A DNA stretch of 64,000 nt from the NCBI GenBank assembly GCA_964404985.1, contig CAYOMD010000009.1, positions 1 through 64,000 of the forward strand. Direction: 5' to 3'. The translations under genes were made by a program, and so were the position numbers. Numbering within the stretch: position 1 is the first letter of the stretch; each line of letters begins with the position of its first letter. The DNA comes from Hankyongella sp964404985. Lineage in GTDB: Bacteria; Pseudomonadota; Alphaproteobacteria; Sphingomonadales; Sphingomonadaceae. This document shows positions 17,453 through 25,485 of this stretch, one piece after another. Under the pieces are notes generated by a model. It was not told where the DNA came from and did not search any database. It saw only the letters and a list, made by a program, of their open reading frames with translations.

Positions 17453-18553
17453 TCAGCCGAACAGCTCCCCCTGACGGGCTTTAGATGGCGCGCGGAACAG
17501 GTCCCCGCGCAACACAAAGCGGTCCCGTTGCAGGCCATAGCGCTTGCACCCGGCCTCGAAGCGGGCGCGCATCATCTCGGCGTAGGCACCGGTGCCGCGC
17601 ATACGCGTGCCGAAATCAGGGTCGTTCTCCCGGCCCTGGCGCATGGCGCGCACATGGTTCATCACCCGTTCTGCGCGGTCTGGCCTGTGTTCGGCCAGCC
17701 AGGCCTTGAACAGGTCCTTGACCTCATGCGGCAGCCGCAGGTGGATGGAGGAGGCCCCGAGCGCGCCGGCCTGCGCCGCCGCCTCCAGGATGGCCTCGAT
17801 CTCATGGTCGTTGATGTGCGGGATGACCGGCGAGACGAACACGTTGACCGGCACCCCGCGCGCAGCCAGCAGGCGGATCGCGTCCAGCCGCCTGACCGGT
17901 GTCGAGGCACGTGGCTCCATGGCGCGCGCCAGCCCACGGTCCAGCGTGGTGACGGATATGTTCACGACCATGAGGTCAAGTGCGGCCATGGCCGACAGCA
18001 GGTCAGCGTCCCGCGTCACCAGATGGTTTTTGGTGGTGATGGTCGCCGGGTGGCGAGTCTCCAGCAGCAGTTCCAGGATGTCGCGGGTAATGCGGTAGTG
18101 CCGCTCGATCGGCTGGTAGGGATCGGTATTGGTGCCCATGGCGATAGGGGCAGGCGTGTAGCCACGCCGGTCGAGTTCCTGGCGCAGCAGAGCCGCCGCT
18201 GTGGGCTTGGCAAACAGCCAGGTCTCGAAATCCAGACCCGGTGACAGCCCATGATAGGCGTGGGTTGGCCGGGCAAAGCAGTAGATGCAGCCGTGCTCGC
18301 AGCCGCGATAGGCGTTGATCGAGCGATCAAAGGCGATATCCGGGGACTGGTTGCGGGTGATGATGGTCTTGGGCTGCTCCAGGGTCACTTCGGTCGCCAG
18401 AGGTGGTGGTTCATCCTCGTCCCAACGCTCCGGGTCGCGCGTGCGTTGCAGGTCCGGCATGCGCGGGCTGACCGGGTTGGTTACAGCCCCGCGCCCACGA
18501 CGCTCGTTCGGGTGGCGCACCTGATCCGGTTCATGCAAAGGGCGTATTGTCAT
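17453..18553 (-). CDS. Radical SAM protein of the PA0069 / SplB-like family
   Basis: Radical SAM protein of 366 residues. The cluster-binding motif is the CxxxCxxC in RGCEHGCIYCFAR near residue 85. Around it are conserved features of the PA0069 family: SPDIAFDRSINAYRG upstream and the MGTNTDPYQPIE segment downstream. The family is annotated as distantly related to spore photoproduct lyase but its substrate is unknown. The frame stays open upstream, but the ATG at 18553 is chosen because earlier codons would overlap the divergent hydrolase gene and lack family similarity. Confidence 0.85.
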   Translation of the reverse strand: MTIRPLHEPDQVRHPNERRGRGAVTNPVSPRMPDLQRTRDPERWDEDEPPPLATEVTLEQPKTIITRNQSPDIAFDRSINAYRGCEHGCIYCFARPTHAYHGLSPGLDFETWLFAKPTAAALLRQELDRRGYTPAPIAMGTNTDPYQPIERHYRITRDILELLLETRHPATITTKNHLVTRDADLLSAMAALDLMVVNISVTTLDRGLARAMEPRASTPVRRLDAIRLLAARGVPVNVFVSPVIPHINDHEIEAILEAAAQAGALGASSIHLRLPHEVKDLFKAWLAEHRPDRAERVMNHVRAMRQGRENDPDFGTRMRGTGAYAEMMRARFEAGCKRYGLQRDRFVLRGDLFRAPSKARQGELFG

Positions 18554-18608
18554 GCAGATATGATAGCGCACAAAAGAAACAAAACAAGAACATTCATATG
18601 GGAACGAT

Positions 18609-19574
18609 ATGTATCCACAGGAGTTCCGGCCCCGCTTTCCCTGGATCGGCAGCGATTTGCAGACCATGCGCAACATCCTGTTGCCGCCACGCCCAAAGCT
18701 GGAGCGCTGGCCGGAGCAGGGACTGTGGTTCCGCGCCGGCAATGGCGTAGACTGGTTGTCCGGCCGCCTGCAGACCCCGCATATGCCATCTGCTCGCCCG
18801 CTCATCGTCATCGCGCATGGCCTCACCGGCAGCAGTGCGGGCGCGACCCTGGTCACCAGTGCTGCCGTACTGCTGGAAGCGGGCTACCCGGTGCTACGGC
18901 TTAACCTGCGCGGGGCAGGGGAGACAGCGCCGCGCTGCGCCAGTTTCTACCACACGGGGCTGACCGCTGATCTTGCCGGCCTGATCCCGCAGTTGCCGGA
19001 CCCGGCGGCCAACGGCGTCGTGCTGATGGGCTATTCACTAGGCGGCAACACGGTGCTGAAATACCTGACCGAAGAGGGTGTTGCAGAGGCTGTGCGGGGT
19101 GGCATTGCCATCAGTGCGCCGATCATGCCCGCGCATGCGATTGCCGCGATCGAGCGGCCGCGCAACCGCCCTTATGCGCGCTATCTGCTCCGGTGGATGA
19201 AAGAGGGGGCGGCCGCGAGCCGGTTTCCCGAACCTCTGCGGCGTGCGGCGGCAGCGGCACGCTCGATCCGTCACTACGATGACACCGTCACCGCGCCGAT
19301 GCACGGCTTTGCCAGTGCCGATGAGTTCTATGTGCGTGCAGCCAGCGGGCCGCACCTGCACCGGCTGGCGCGACCGACCCTGGTCATCACGGCGCAGGAC
19401 GACAGCTGGATACCCGTGGCAGATTACCACCAGGTCGACTGGCCTGCGATCTCGCACGCCACCTGCCATATCAGCCGTAGCGGCGGGCACTGCGGCTTCC
19501 ATGCCGCCGACTCACCCGTGCCCTGGCATGACCGTGTGCTGCTGGCCTGGCTGGCCGATCTGCCAGCCGTTTAG
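18609..19574 (+). CDS. YheT-type alpha/beta hydrolase
   Basis: Alpha/beta-hydrolase of 321 residues in the YheT (AB-hydrolase 4) group. FPWIGSDLQT near the N-terminus, HGLTGSS (oxyanion region) and the nucleophile elbow GYSLGG with Ser143 are present; the late GGHCGF carries the catalytic histidine. The family hydrolyses unidentified esters or acyl groups. The stop overlaps that of leuA by four bases in convergent orientation, and the gene is divergent from the radical SAM gene. Confidence 0.87.
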   Translation: MYPQEFRPRFPWIGSDLQTMRNILLPPRPKLERWPEQGLWFRAGNGVDWLSGRLQTPHMPSARPLIVIAHGLTGSSAGATLVTSAAVLLEAGYPVLRLNLRGAGETAPRCASFYHTGLTADLAGLIPQLPDPAANGVVLMGYSLGGNTVLKYLTEEGVAEAVRGGIAISAPIMPAHAIAAIERPRNRPYARYLLRWMKEGAAASRFPEPLRRAAAAARSIRHYDDTVTAPMHGFASADEFYVRAASGPHLHRLARPTLVITAQDDSWIPVADYHQVDWPAISHATCHISRSGGHCGFHAADSPVPWHDRVLLAWLADLPAV

Positions 19575-21130
19575 GCCGAGCGTGCCAGCCCGTCGCTGTG
19601 GTCGACCGGCTGACGGGTCCGCTTGAGGATCAGCTTGTTGAGCGCACTGACATAGGCGCGGGCACTGGCGACCAGGGTATCGTGGTCGGCGGCGGTCGCC
19701 TGGGCGGTGCGGCCATGCTCGGAGAGACGCACCGTCACCTCGGCTTGGGCGTCTGTCCCTTGCGTGACCGCATGAACCTGATAGAGCGCCAGCGCAGCGT
19801 CATCGTGCGGCACCAGCTTGCGAATGGCGTTAAACAGCGCATCGACCGGGCCGTTGCCCCGGCTGGCAGCAGTATGCTCGGCACCGTCGATGGACAGGGT
19901 GATGATGGCGCGCTGCGGACCGGCCGAGCCGCAATAGACCTCGACCTCCAGCACCTGGATGGTCTCGTTGGCGCGGGCAGTCGAGTCGTCGACCAGCGCG
20001 ATAATGTCCTCGTCGTAGACGTGCTTCTTGTGGTCTGCCAGGTCCTTGAAACGCTTGAAGGCGTCCTGGAAGGCGTTGTCCCCCAGCGTGTAGCCTAGCT
20101 CGTCAAGCTTCTGCTTGAACGCGGCGCGCCCTGAATGCTTGCCCATCACCAGGTTGGAGGTGGTCAAACCCACTGAGGCGGGGGTCATGATCTCGTAGGT
20201 GCTACTGTCCTTCAGCATGCCGTCCTGGTGGATGCCGGACTCGTGCGCAAAGGCGTTAGCCCCGACGATGGCCTTGTTGGGCTGAACCTGGAAGCCGGTG
20301 ATCGAGGAGATCAACCGCGATGCACGGGTGATCTGCGTCGTCTCGATACCGGTCGCGTAGGGCATGACATCGTGCCGGGTGCGCAGTGCCATCACCACTT
20401 CCTCCATCGCGGCGTTGCCGGCGCGTTCGCCGATGCCGTTGATGGTCGACTCGACCTGACGGGCCCCGGCGGCAATCGCAGCCAGCGTGTTCGCCACCGC
20501 CAGTCCCAGATCGTTATGGCAGTGGGTGGAGAAGGTCACGTCCCCCGCACCCGGCACCCGCGTGATTACATCACTGAACATCGCCGCATAGCGCTCGGGC
20601 GTCGCGTAGCCGACTGTATCCGGCAGGTTGATGGTCGTGGCACCGGCGGCAATCGCGATCTCCACCGCCCGGCACAGAAAGTCAGGCTCGCTGCGGGTTG
20701 CGTCCTCGGCCGACCACTCGACATCCGGGCAGAGGGTGCGGGCGTAGCTCACGGATTTGCGGATTGCCTCCAGCACATCGGCCGGATCCATGCGCAGCTT
20801 CACCCGCATGTGCAGCGTGGAGGTCGCGATAAAGGTGTGGATGCGCGGGGCACGCGCGTGCTTGACCGCTGCCCAGGCACGGCTGATGTCCGCCTCGGCC
20901 GCGCGGGACAGGCTGGCGACCGTCGCGTGCTGGCACTGGCGGGCGACTGCGCTGACGGCCTCGAAATCCCCTTCGGACGCAATGGCAAAGCCCGCCTCGA
21001 TGATATCGACGCCGAGTGCCTCCAGCTGGGCGGCAACCTTCAGCTTCTCTTCGAGGTTCATCGAGCAGCCGGGCGACTGCTCGCCGTCACGCAGGGTAGT
21101 ATCGAAAATCTTGACGCGGTTGGTGGCCAT
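19571..21130 (-). CDS. leuA: 2-Isopropylmalate synthase
   Basis: First committed enzyme of leucine synthesis, joining acetyl-CoA and 2-oxoisovalerate. The 519-residue protein has the DTTLRDGEQSPG motif at the start of the HMGL-like TIM barrel, STHCHNDLGLAVAN with the metal-binding histidines, and a C-terminal LeuA allosteric domain (about 380-510), so leucine feedback control is likely. CAGGAG precedes the ATG. Two strong hairpins lie in the upstream region (21148-21169 and 21180-21205). It stands alone, apart from any leuBCD genes in the window. Confidence 0.96.
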   Translation of the reverse strand: MATNRVKIFDTTLRDGEQSPGCSMNLEEKLKVAAQLEALGVDIIEAGFAIASEGDFEAVSAVARQCQHATVASLSRAAEADISRAWAAVKHARAPRIHTFIATSTLHMRVKLRMDPADVLEAIRKSVSYARTLCPDVEWSAEDATRSEPDFLCRAVEIAIAAGATTINLPDTVGYATPERYAAMFSDVITRVPGAGDVTFSTHCHNDLGLAVANTLAAIAAGARQVESTINGIGERAGNAAMEEVVMALRTRHDVMPYATGIETTQITRASRLISSITGFQVQPNKAIVGANAFAHESGIHQDGMLKDSSTYEIMTPASVGLTTSNLVMGKHSGRAAFKQKLDELGYTLGDNAFQDAFKRFKDLADHKKHVYDEDIIALVDDSTARANETIQVLEVEVYCGSAGPQRAIITLSIDGAEHTAASRGNGPVDALFNAIRKLVPHDDAALALYQVHAVTQGTDAQAEVTVRLSEHGRTAQATAADHDTLVASARAYVSALNKLILKRTRQPVDHSDGLARSA

Positions 21131-21147
21131 AACAGGCTCCTGAGCAG

Positions 21148-21169
21148 GGACGTGTAAGCATACACGTCC
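21148..21169 (-). promoter_or_regulatory. Perfect hairpin in the leuA leader
   Basis: GGACGTGTA (21148-21156) and TACACGTCC (21161-21169) make a nine-base perfect stem with a four-base loop, 18 bases ahead of the leuA start. It may influence leuA translation or be a protein-binding dyad. No leader peptide rich in leucine codons was found beside it. Confidence 0.45.
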
Positions 21170-21179
21170 TCATAGCAAA

Positions 21180-21205
21180 CAGGGCATGGGTAATACCATG
21201 CCCTG
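21180..21205 (-). terminator. Hairpin between the phytase-like gene and leuA
   Basis: CAGGGCATGG (21180-21189) and CCATGCCCTG (21196-21205) form a ten-base perfect stem with a six-base loop, followed on the minus strand by a short TTT. It is placed to terminate the message from the upstream exported phytase-like gene. The U tract is weak, so it might instead be part of the leuA leader. Confidence 0.45.
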
Positions 21206-21246
21206 TAAATGCCACACACTTGTAGGGGGTTTAAAGATTAGGCGTC

Positions 21247-22812
21247 TCAGCGACGGCGGCGACGTGCCAGTCCAGTCGTCAGCAACGCGCCTAGTCCCAG
21301 CATCCAGACCATCGGCGGGGTATCAATCGATGCTGCAAAGCCCGGAATGGTCACGCGGTAGGCCAGGAAGGTCGTGTCATTGTCCAGGCCGGCATCGTAG
21401 GCTGCACCGACTTGCAAGCCGTTCCGGGTCAGGAAGTCATTATCGTTGGCGACGAAAAGAAAATAATCATCCGGGGCGCTGGGGTCGAGCACGGACAGCA
21501 AAGACAAGCCTTCCCACTTCTCGGAGAGATTGTTTTCATCGTTTGGCCCACCGTTGCGCAGGCCAAAACGATCCAGCTCTGCATTGTTGTTGATGTTCAA
21601 CCAGGGAATAAATGTGGCCGGCGTGATCGTGCTTTTCAGCACGCCGTTCGGTGCAATCTGCGTTTCATCCGGGGTCTTCAGGATGTTGGTCGCGTCCGCG
21701 AAGTCAACGATATCCACCTGCCGGTAGCGTGACAGCGGGTCTGCAACGCCAAGACCGGAGCCGTCGCGCGGCAAAATCAGGAATCGGGTCGCTGAGAGCG
21801 CGAGGATTTCGCTTTGCGCGGCGATCCGCACAGCCCCATTGGCAGTCAGGTAGGTTGGCAATTGCAGGGCGTATTCCCCAGTTACCACCGGATTATTGAT
21901 GTCAGAGATGTCGTAGGTCACGATACGGGTGTTGCGCCGCGTCGTGTTGATGCTCGCGGGGTTCACGTCCTGGATGGCCGCACTCTGCAAGACTGCAATG
22001 AGCGTCTTACCATCAGGGGCAAGGCTCATACCTTCCAGACCCTGGTTGTTCTGGCGTCCGGCGGTCGGGTTGGTAGGCGTGGGTGTCGGTTGCCCGGCAC
22101 CGGGGTTGTTAGAGCTGTAGTCGTTGGCACCATTGCGCACTGGGCGCAAGGACGCGGGTATGGGCAGCGCCCCGATGAACTGGCCGGAATTGTCAAACCG
22201 GTAGATTGACGGGCCATATTCGTCACTGATGAGGTAGCCGCCGCCCTGCAGGGGCACAATGGCCTCGGCATCCAGCGCCAGCTTGCCGTTAAAGGCCTGT
22301 GGCAGCTCGGGCAGGGTAAGGGTCGCCGCGCGTGCGCCACCGGTTGCAACGCCGCCCGGTACCGGATCAAGCCCGGTCAGGTTCTGGATGCCGTTGCCGG
22401 TGGTTTCGTAAAGCTTCAGCGTGTCGCGCAGTGCGAGCCGGATCTGATCCTGGCTATTGTTCAGGCTGTTGACTGCGACAGGCGTGAAGTTGAAGTCGAC
22501 GAAGTTGATCCGCGGCGCATAGTCAGTGGTACCCGCTACGTTGAAGCCGCGATCCGGCAATGTTATGAAGGTCCCACTGTAGCCCTCGCCCGAGCGTACC
22601 CAGCTACCGGCCACCGTGCTGAGGCCGGAGATCGAGCCAAAGGTCTCGCCAAATTTATCACGCACATCCGCATCGATCCGGCCGAACCCGACCAGACCCT
22701 GAACCGTATAGTCAGCGCCGCCGATGGTCGCTGTGAATGGCGCACCCTGTGCCACGCTTGAGAGTAGAATACCGGCGAGTGCCGCACCGAGGCGAAGAGT
22801 TGCGTGTTTCAT
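21247..22812 (-). CDS. Exported esterase-like / phytase-like protein with C-terminal sorting tail
   Basis: Secreted protein of about 521 residues. It starts with a signal peptide (cleavage near SSVAQGA-PF), followed by an esterase-like domain of the phytase family (PF13449 type, a six-bladed propeller), with LDAEAIVPLQGGGYLISDEYGPSIY and LEGMSLAPDGKTL as recognisable blades. The C-terminus has a hydrophobic helix followed by RRRRR, preceded by DTPP, resembling PEP-CTERM sorting signals. The ATG at 22812 follows GGGGGAACAC and gives a normal signal peptide; the frame is open further upstream without coding character. The substrate is unknown, and no exosortase is in the window. Confidence 0.78.
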   Translation of the reverse strand: MKHATLRLGAALAGILLSSVAQGAPFTATIGGADYTVQGLVGFGRIDADVRDKFGETFGSISGLSTVAGSWVRSGEGYSGTFITLPDRGFNVAGTTDYAPRINFVDFNFTPVAVNSLNNSQDQIRLALRDTLKLYETTGNGIQNLTGLDPVPGGVATGGARAATLTLPELPQAFNGKLALDAEAIVPLQGGGYLISDEYGPSIYRFDNSGQFIGALPIPASLRPVRNGANDYSSNNPGAGQPTPTPTNPTAGRQNNQGLEGMSLAPDGKTLIAVLQSAAIQDVNPASINTTRRNTRIVTYDISDINNPVVTGEYALQLPTYLTANGAVRIAAQSEILALSATRFLILPRDGSGLGVADPLSRYRQVDIVDFADATNILKTPDETQIAPNGVLKSTITPATFIPWLNINNNAELDRFGLRNGGPNDENNLSEKWEGLSLLSVLDPSAPDDYFLFVANDNDFLTRNGLQVGAAYDAGLDNDTTFLAYRVTIPGFAASIDTPPMVWMLGLGALLTTGLARRRRR

Positions 22813-22899
22813 GTGTTCCCCCTGATCAATCTCAGCCGCAATACTATGATGAGGGCATGACGCTTCCGTGACACTATGGTTAAAATCTGCAAAATGCTC

Positions 22900-22930
22900 A
22901 AAAAAAAGGCGCAGCCTTCGCCACGCCTTT
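22900..22930 (-). terminator. Rho-independent terminator of rpsD
   Basis: On the minus strand AAAGGCG, a twelve-base loop and CGCCTTT form a stem running directly into a run of seven T. It begins 24 bases after the rpsD stop codon. Confidence 0.8.
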
Positions 22931-22954
22931 CTTCTCCGGGAATAAAAAATCTGA

Positions 22955-23569
22955 TCAGCGCGAGTAGAACTCGACCACCAGGTTCGGTTCCATGCGGACC
23001 GGGTAGGGCACTTCATCCAGCAGCGGCACCCGCGTGAAGACCACTTTGCCGACGTTGTCGAGCTGGATGTAGTCGGGCAGGTCGCGCTCTGAGGATGCGC
23101 CTGCTTCCATCACCAAGGCCATTTGCTTGGCTTTGGCCGACAGTTCGACGACGTCGCCAACCTTCACGTGGCGCGAGCCGATATTGCACTTCACGCCGTT
23201 GACCATGACGTGGCCGTGGCTGACCAACTGACGGGCCGAGAATACCGTCGGCGCGAACTTGGCACGATAGACGACGGCGTCCAGGCGCACTTCCAGCAGA
23301 CCGATCAGGTTCTGCGAGGTGTCACCCTTGCAGCGCACAGCCTCGGCGTACACCTTGCGGAACTGCTTCTCGGTGATGTTGCCGTAATAGCCTTTCAGCT
23401 TTTGCTTGGCGCGCAACTGGGTGCCGAAGTCCGACATCTTGCCCTTGCGGCGCTGGCCGTGCTGGCCGGGGCCATATTCGCGCTTGTTCACGGGGCTCTT
23501 CGGGCGGCCCCAGATATTCTGGCCCATGCGGCGATCAATTTTATGCTTCGCCGAAATACGCTTGCTCAT
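22955..23569 (-). CDS. rpsD: 30S ribosomal protein S4
   Basis: Primary 16S rRNA-binding protein of the small subunit, 204 residues. The N-terminal S4 region begins MSKRISAKHKIDRR, and the S4 RNA-binding domain includes RLDAVVYRAKFAPT and ARQLVSHGHVMVNG. As in many alphaproteobacteria it stands alone rather than in the alpha operon. A leader of about 140 bases with a strong hairpin separates a candidate promoter from the start, and a clear terminator follows. Confidence 0.98.
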   Translation of the reverse strand: MSKRISAKHKIDRRMGQNIWGRPKSPVNKREYGPGQHGQRRKGKMSDFGTQLRAKQKLKGYYGNITEKQFRKVYAEAVRCKGDTSQNLIGLLEVRLDAVVYRAKFAPTVFSARQLVSHGHVMVNGVKCNIGSRHVKVGDVVELSAKAKQMALVMEAGASSERDLPDYIQLDNVGKVVFTRVPLLDEVPYPVRMEPNLVVEFYSR

Positions 23570-23640
23570 CGCAGCTCCATCTTGTTCAACCGTTTCTCAG
23601 GCGTCGGCACGCTTGCCGGCGCTATTCCCCAGGGCAACAC

Positions 23641-23671
23641 CGACAGGTGCGCCATTCAGGCGCGCCTGTCG
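23641..23671 (-). promoter_or_regulatory. Structured leader of rpsD
   Basis: Arms 23641-23653 and 23659-23671 pair over 13 bases, with one G-U wobble, around the loop ATTCA (plus strand). A smaller GCCGGC/GCACGC-rich fold lies nearer the start. The position, between a candidate promoter and rpsD, would suit feedback control by S4, as known for S4 mRNA in other bacteria; no homology to a known leader family could be tested. Confidence 0.5.
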
Positions 23672-23718
23672 CGGACACCGCTTCACTGGGGGTGCGGGTC
23701 CGTTGATGCGAAGCGGGG

Positions 23719-23747
23719 CCGCTATCGCGACTGTGAGTAAAAGTCAA
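23719..23747 (-). promoter_or_regulatory. Candidate promoter of rpsD
   Basis: On the minus strand TTGACT (23747-23742) is followed after 17 bases by TAGCGG (23724-23719). The -35 element is strong and the -10 weak, which is common for ribosomal promoters in alphaproteobacteria. Transcription would start near 23712 and give a leader of about 140 bases. Confidence 0.45.
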
Positions 23748-23782
23748 GTCTGCACCAGCGGGCGTTCAGTACGCAAGGCCGC

Positions 23783-24184
23783 TCAGAGTTTGCCCATCTG
23801 CTTGAGAAGTGCGGCGGCAGCGTCATCAATCGGCATGACCGAGAGGCGGGACTGGCGCACCAGACCGATATGGGCGAGGCGCGGCTCCGCCTTGATGGTT
23901 GCCAGACTGACCGGCGCGGGCAGGGGGCAAAGCGCGCGCACGTCGATCAGGCCGGATTTGGGATCGTCCGGGTCTGGGTAGTAGCCGCGGGTTACCTGCA
24001 CCAGCCCGACGATCTCCTTGCCGACGTTGGAATGATAGAAGAAGGCCTCATCACCCGGCTGCATCTGGCGCATGGTGCCCAGCGCCTGCGGATTGCGCAC
24101 GCCGCTCCATGGCACGTCACCGCCAGCGCATTGCTGCTCCCAGGACCAGGCGTCCGGTTCCGACTTTACCAGATAATAGGCCAT
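23783..24184 (-). CDS. EVE domain protein
   Basis: Small cytoplasmic protein of 133 residues consisting of one EVE domain, a PUA-like fold that binds modified bases in RNA or DNA. It begins YYLVKSEPDAWSW and contains WSGVRNPQALGTMR, AFFYHSN and EIVGLVQV, the strongest family signatures. Its biological partner is unknown. It lies between rpsD and tRNA-Pro, with no operon partner. Confidence 0.9.
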   Translation of the reverse strand: MAYYLVKSEPDAWSWEQQCAGGDVPWSGVRNPQALGTMRQMQPGDEAFFYHSNVGKEIVGLVQVTRGYYPDPDDPKSGLIDVRALCPLPAPVSLATIKAEPRLAHIGLVRQSRLSVMPIDDAAAALLKQMGKL

Positions 24185-24274
24185 GGCTTGCCGCTCCTGT
24201 TCGGGTGTGCCCTCTGTCTAGCGTCTGCGCTGGGCGTTGCAATCTGCGATGCAGGCGGCTATGGCCGGTCGCGT

Positions 24275-24351
<77 letters not shown>

Positions 24352-24374
24352 TTTTTCCCCGACAATCGATGATA

Positions 24375-25457
24375 TTACCCGAGTGCGCCGAGCAGGAAGA
24401 TGGCGGCTATGAACAGGGCAATCGCCATGGGGGCCATGATCATGGTGACATAGCCCGTGCGCCAGAGCGCGCTGAACCAGCCGAGCCGATACGTCCCCAT
24501 GAGTTGCGCATAGATGTGCACGACCGGCGTGAAAAACAGGGCAATCCACACATCCTCATGGATCGGGATTAAATCGGACACCCGGTTTAGCAGGGTAACG
24601 ACAATGAACAGGATCGTCATGAAGGACAGCGAGTAGAGCGAAAATACGACGTGGTCGTAGAGCCTGAAGCCACGCCGCCAGGCGAACATCAGCCAGACGA
24701 AGGGTGCAGAGATCGGCACCAGCAGGAACGAGAATTTATAGGCCGTATTCTGCAGCTTGTAGATCAGCAGATCAGGGTTCTCCATCTTGTGCTTGATCTT
24801 CTCGTCCCATTTCGCATTGCCAGTCCGTACGTTGAACTTGCCATTCTTCATCGACTGTTTCAGGACATCCAGGAAGTTTTCATCCTTACCGCCCTCGAAG
24901 ACTTCAAAACCATTAAGGGCGTTCTTGATCGCCTGCGCACCAACCTTGTCGCCAGATGCCTCAGCCTTCGCCAGCTCCTTTTGCAGGTCGCGGCGCGCCT
25001 CGGCTTTGTCGGCCACGGACATGTTGACCTTGACGATGCCAGCCTTGGTCTGCGCCGGTGCATCTTTTACCGGCCCGCCGAGCAGCGCGAACATGATGAA
25101 CATGGTGAAGATGGTGAACAGAAACAGCGCCATCGGCGGCACGTAGCGTGCGCGTTTGCCCTCGATGTATTCGCGGGTCAGGCGGCCAGGCTGAAAGACC
25201 AGACGCGGCAGGGTCTTCCAGGTACGACCATCCAGGTGGGCAATGCCGTGGATGAAATCCTCGAATACGGCAAAGGCGGTCCGGTGCAGGTGCGCGGGCT
25301 GACCACAGACATGGCAATATTCGCCTTGCAGTGGCGTTTCGCAGTTCAGGCACAGTGCCCCATCTGCATGCGGGTGGTGCCCGCCGCCGCGCTCGCGCGG
25401 GTTCGGGCCACCCGGTGCGAACGGCGGTGGCATGCTGGACAGGTCAAAATCCGTCAT
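24375..25457 (-). CDS. DUF3667 membrane protein with zinc-ribbon-like N-terminus
   Basis: Inner-membrane protein of 360 residues. Near residue 36 is a CLNC...YCHVCGQ double CxxC zinc-ribbon-like motif, followed by the DUF3667 region (DFIHGIAHLDGRTWKTLPRLVFQPGRLT). Four or five membrane segments follow, split by a soluble charged insert of about 100 residues (about 125-225). The family has no assigned function. It converges on tRNA-Pro, ending 23 bases from it, and is separated by only 28 bases from the downstream end of the M1 peptidase gene's coding frame. Confidence 0.8.
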   Translation of the reverse strand: MTDFDLSSMPPPFAPGGPNPRERGGGHHPHADGALCLNCETPLQGEYCHVCGQPAHLHRTAFAVFEDFIHGIAHLDGRTWKTLPRLVFQPGRLTREYIEGKRARYVPPMALFLFTIFTMFIMFALLGGPVKDAPAQTKAGIVKVNMSVADKAEARRDLQKELAKAEASGDKVGAQAIKNALNGFEVFEGGKDENFLDVLKQSMKNGKFNVRTGNAKWDEKIKHKMENPDLLIYKLQNTAYKFSFLLVPISAPFVWLMFAWRRGFRLYDHVVFSLYSLSFMTILFIVVTLLNRVSDLIPIHEDVWIALFFTPVVHIYAQLMGTYRLGWFSALWRTGYVTMIMAPMAIALFIAAIFLLGALG

Positions 25458-25485
25458 AGCCGCACAATCCCCCCTTGCTTCAGCC

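Noticed and set aside
21131..21246. Leucine attenuator with leader peptide ahead of leuA
   Set aside because: The hairpins are real, but no short frame with a run of leucine codons was found, so classical attenuation is not supported.
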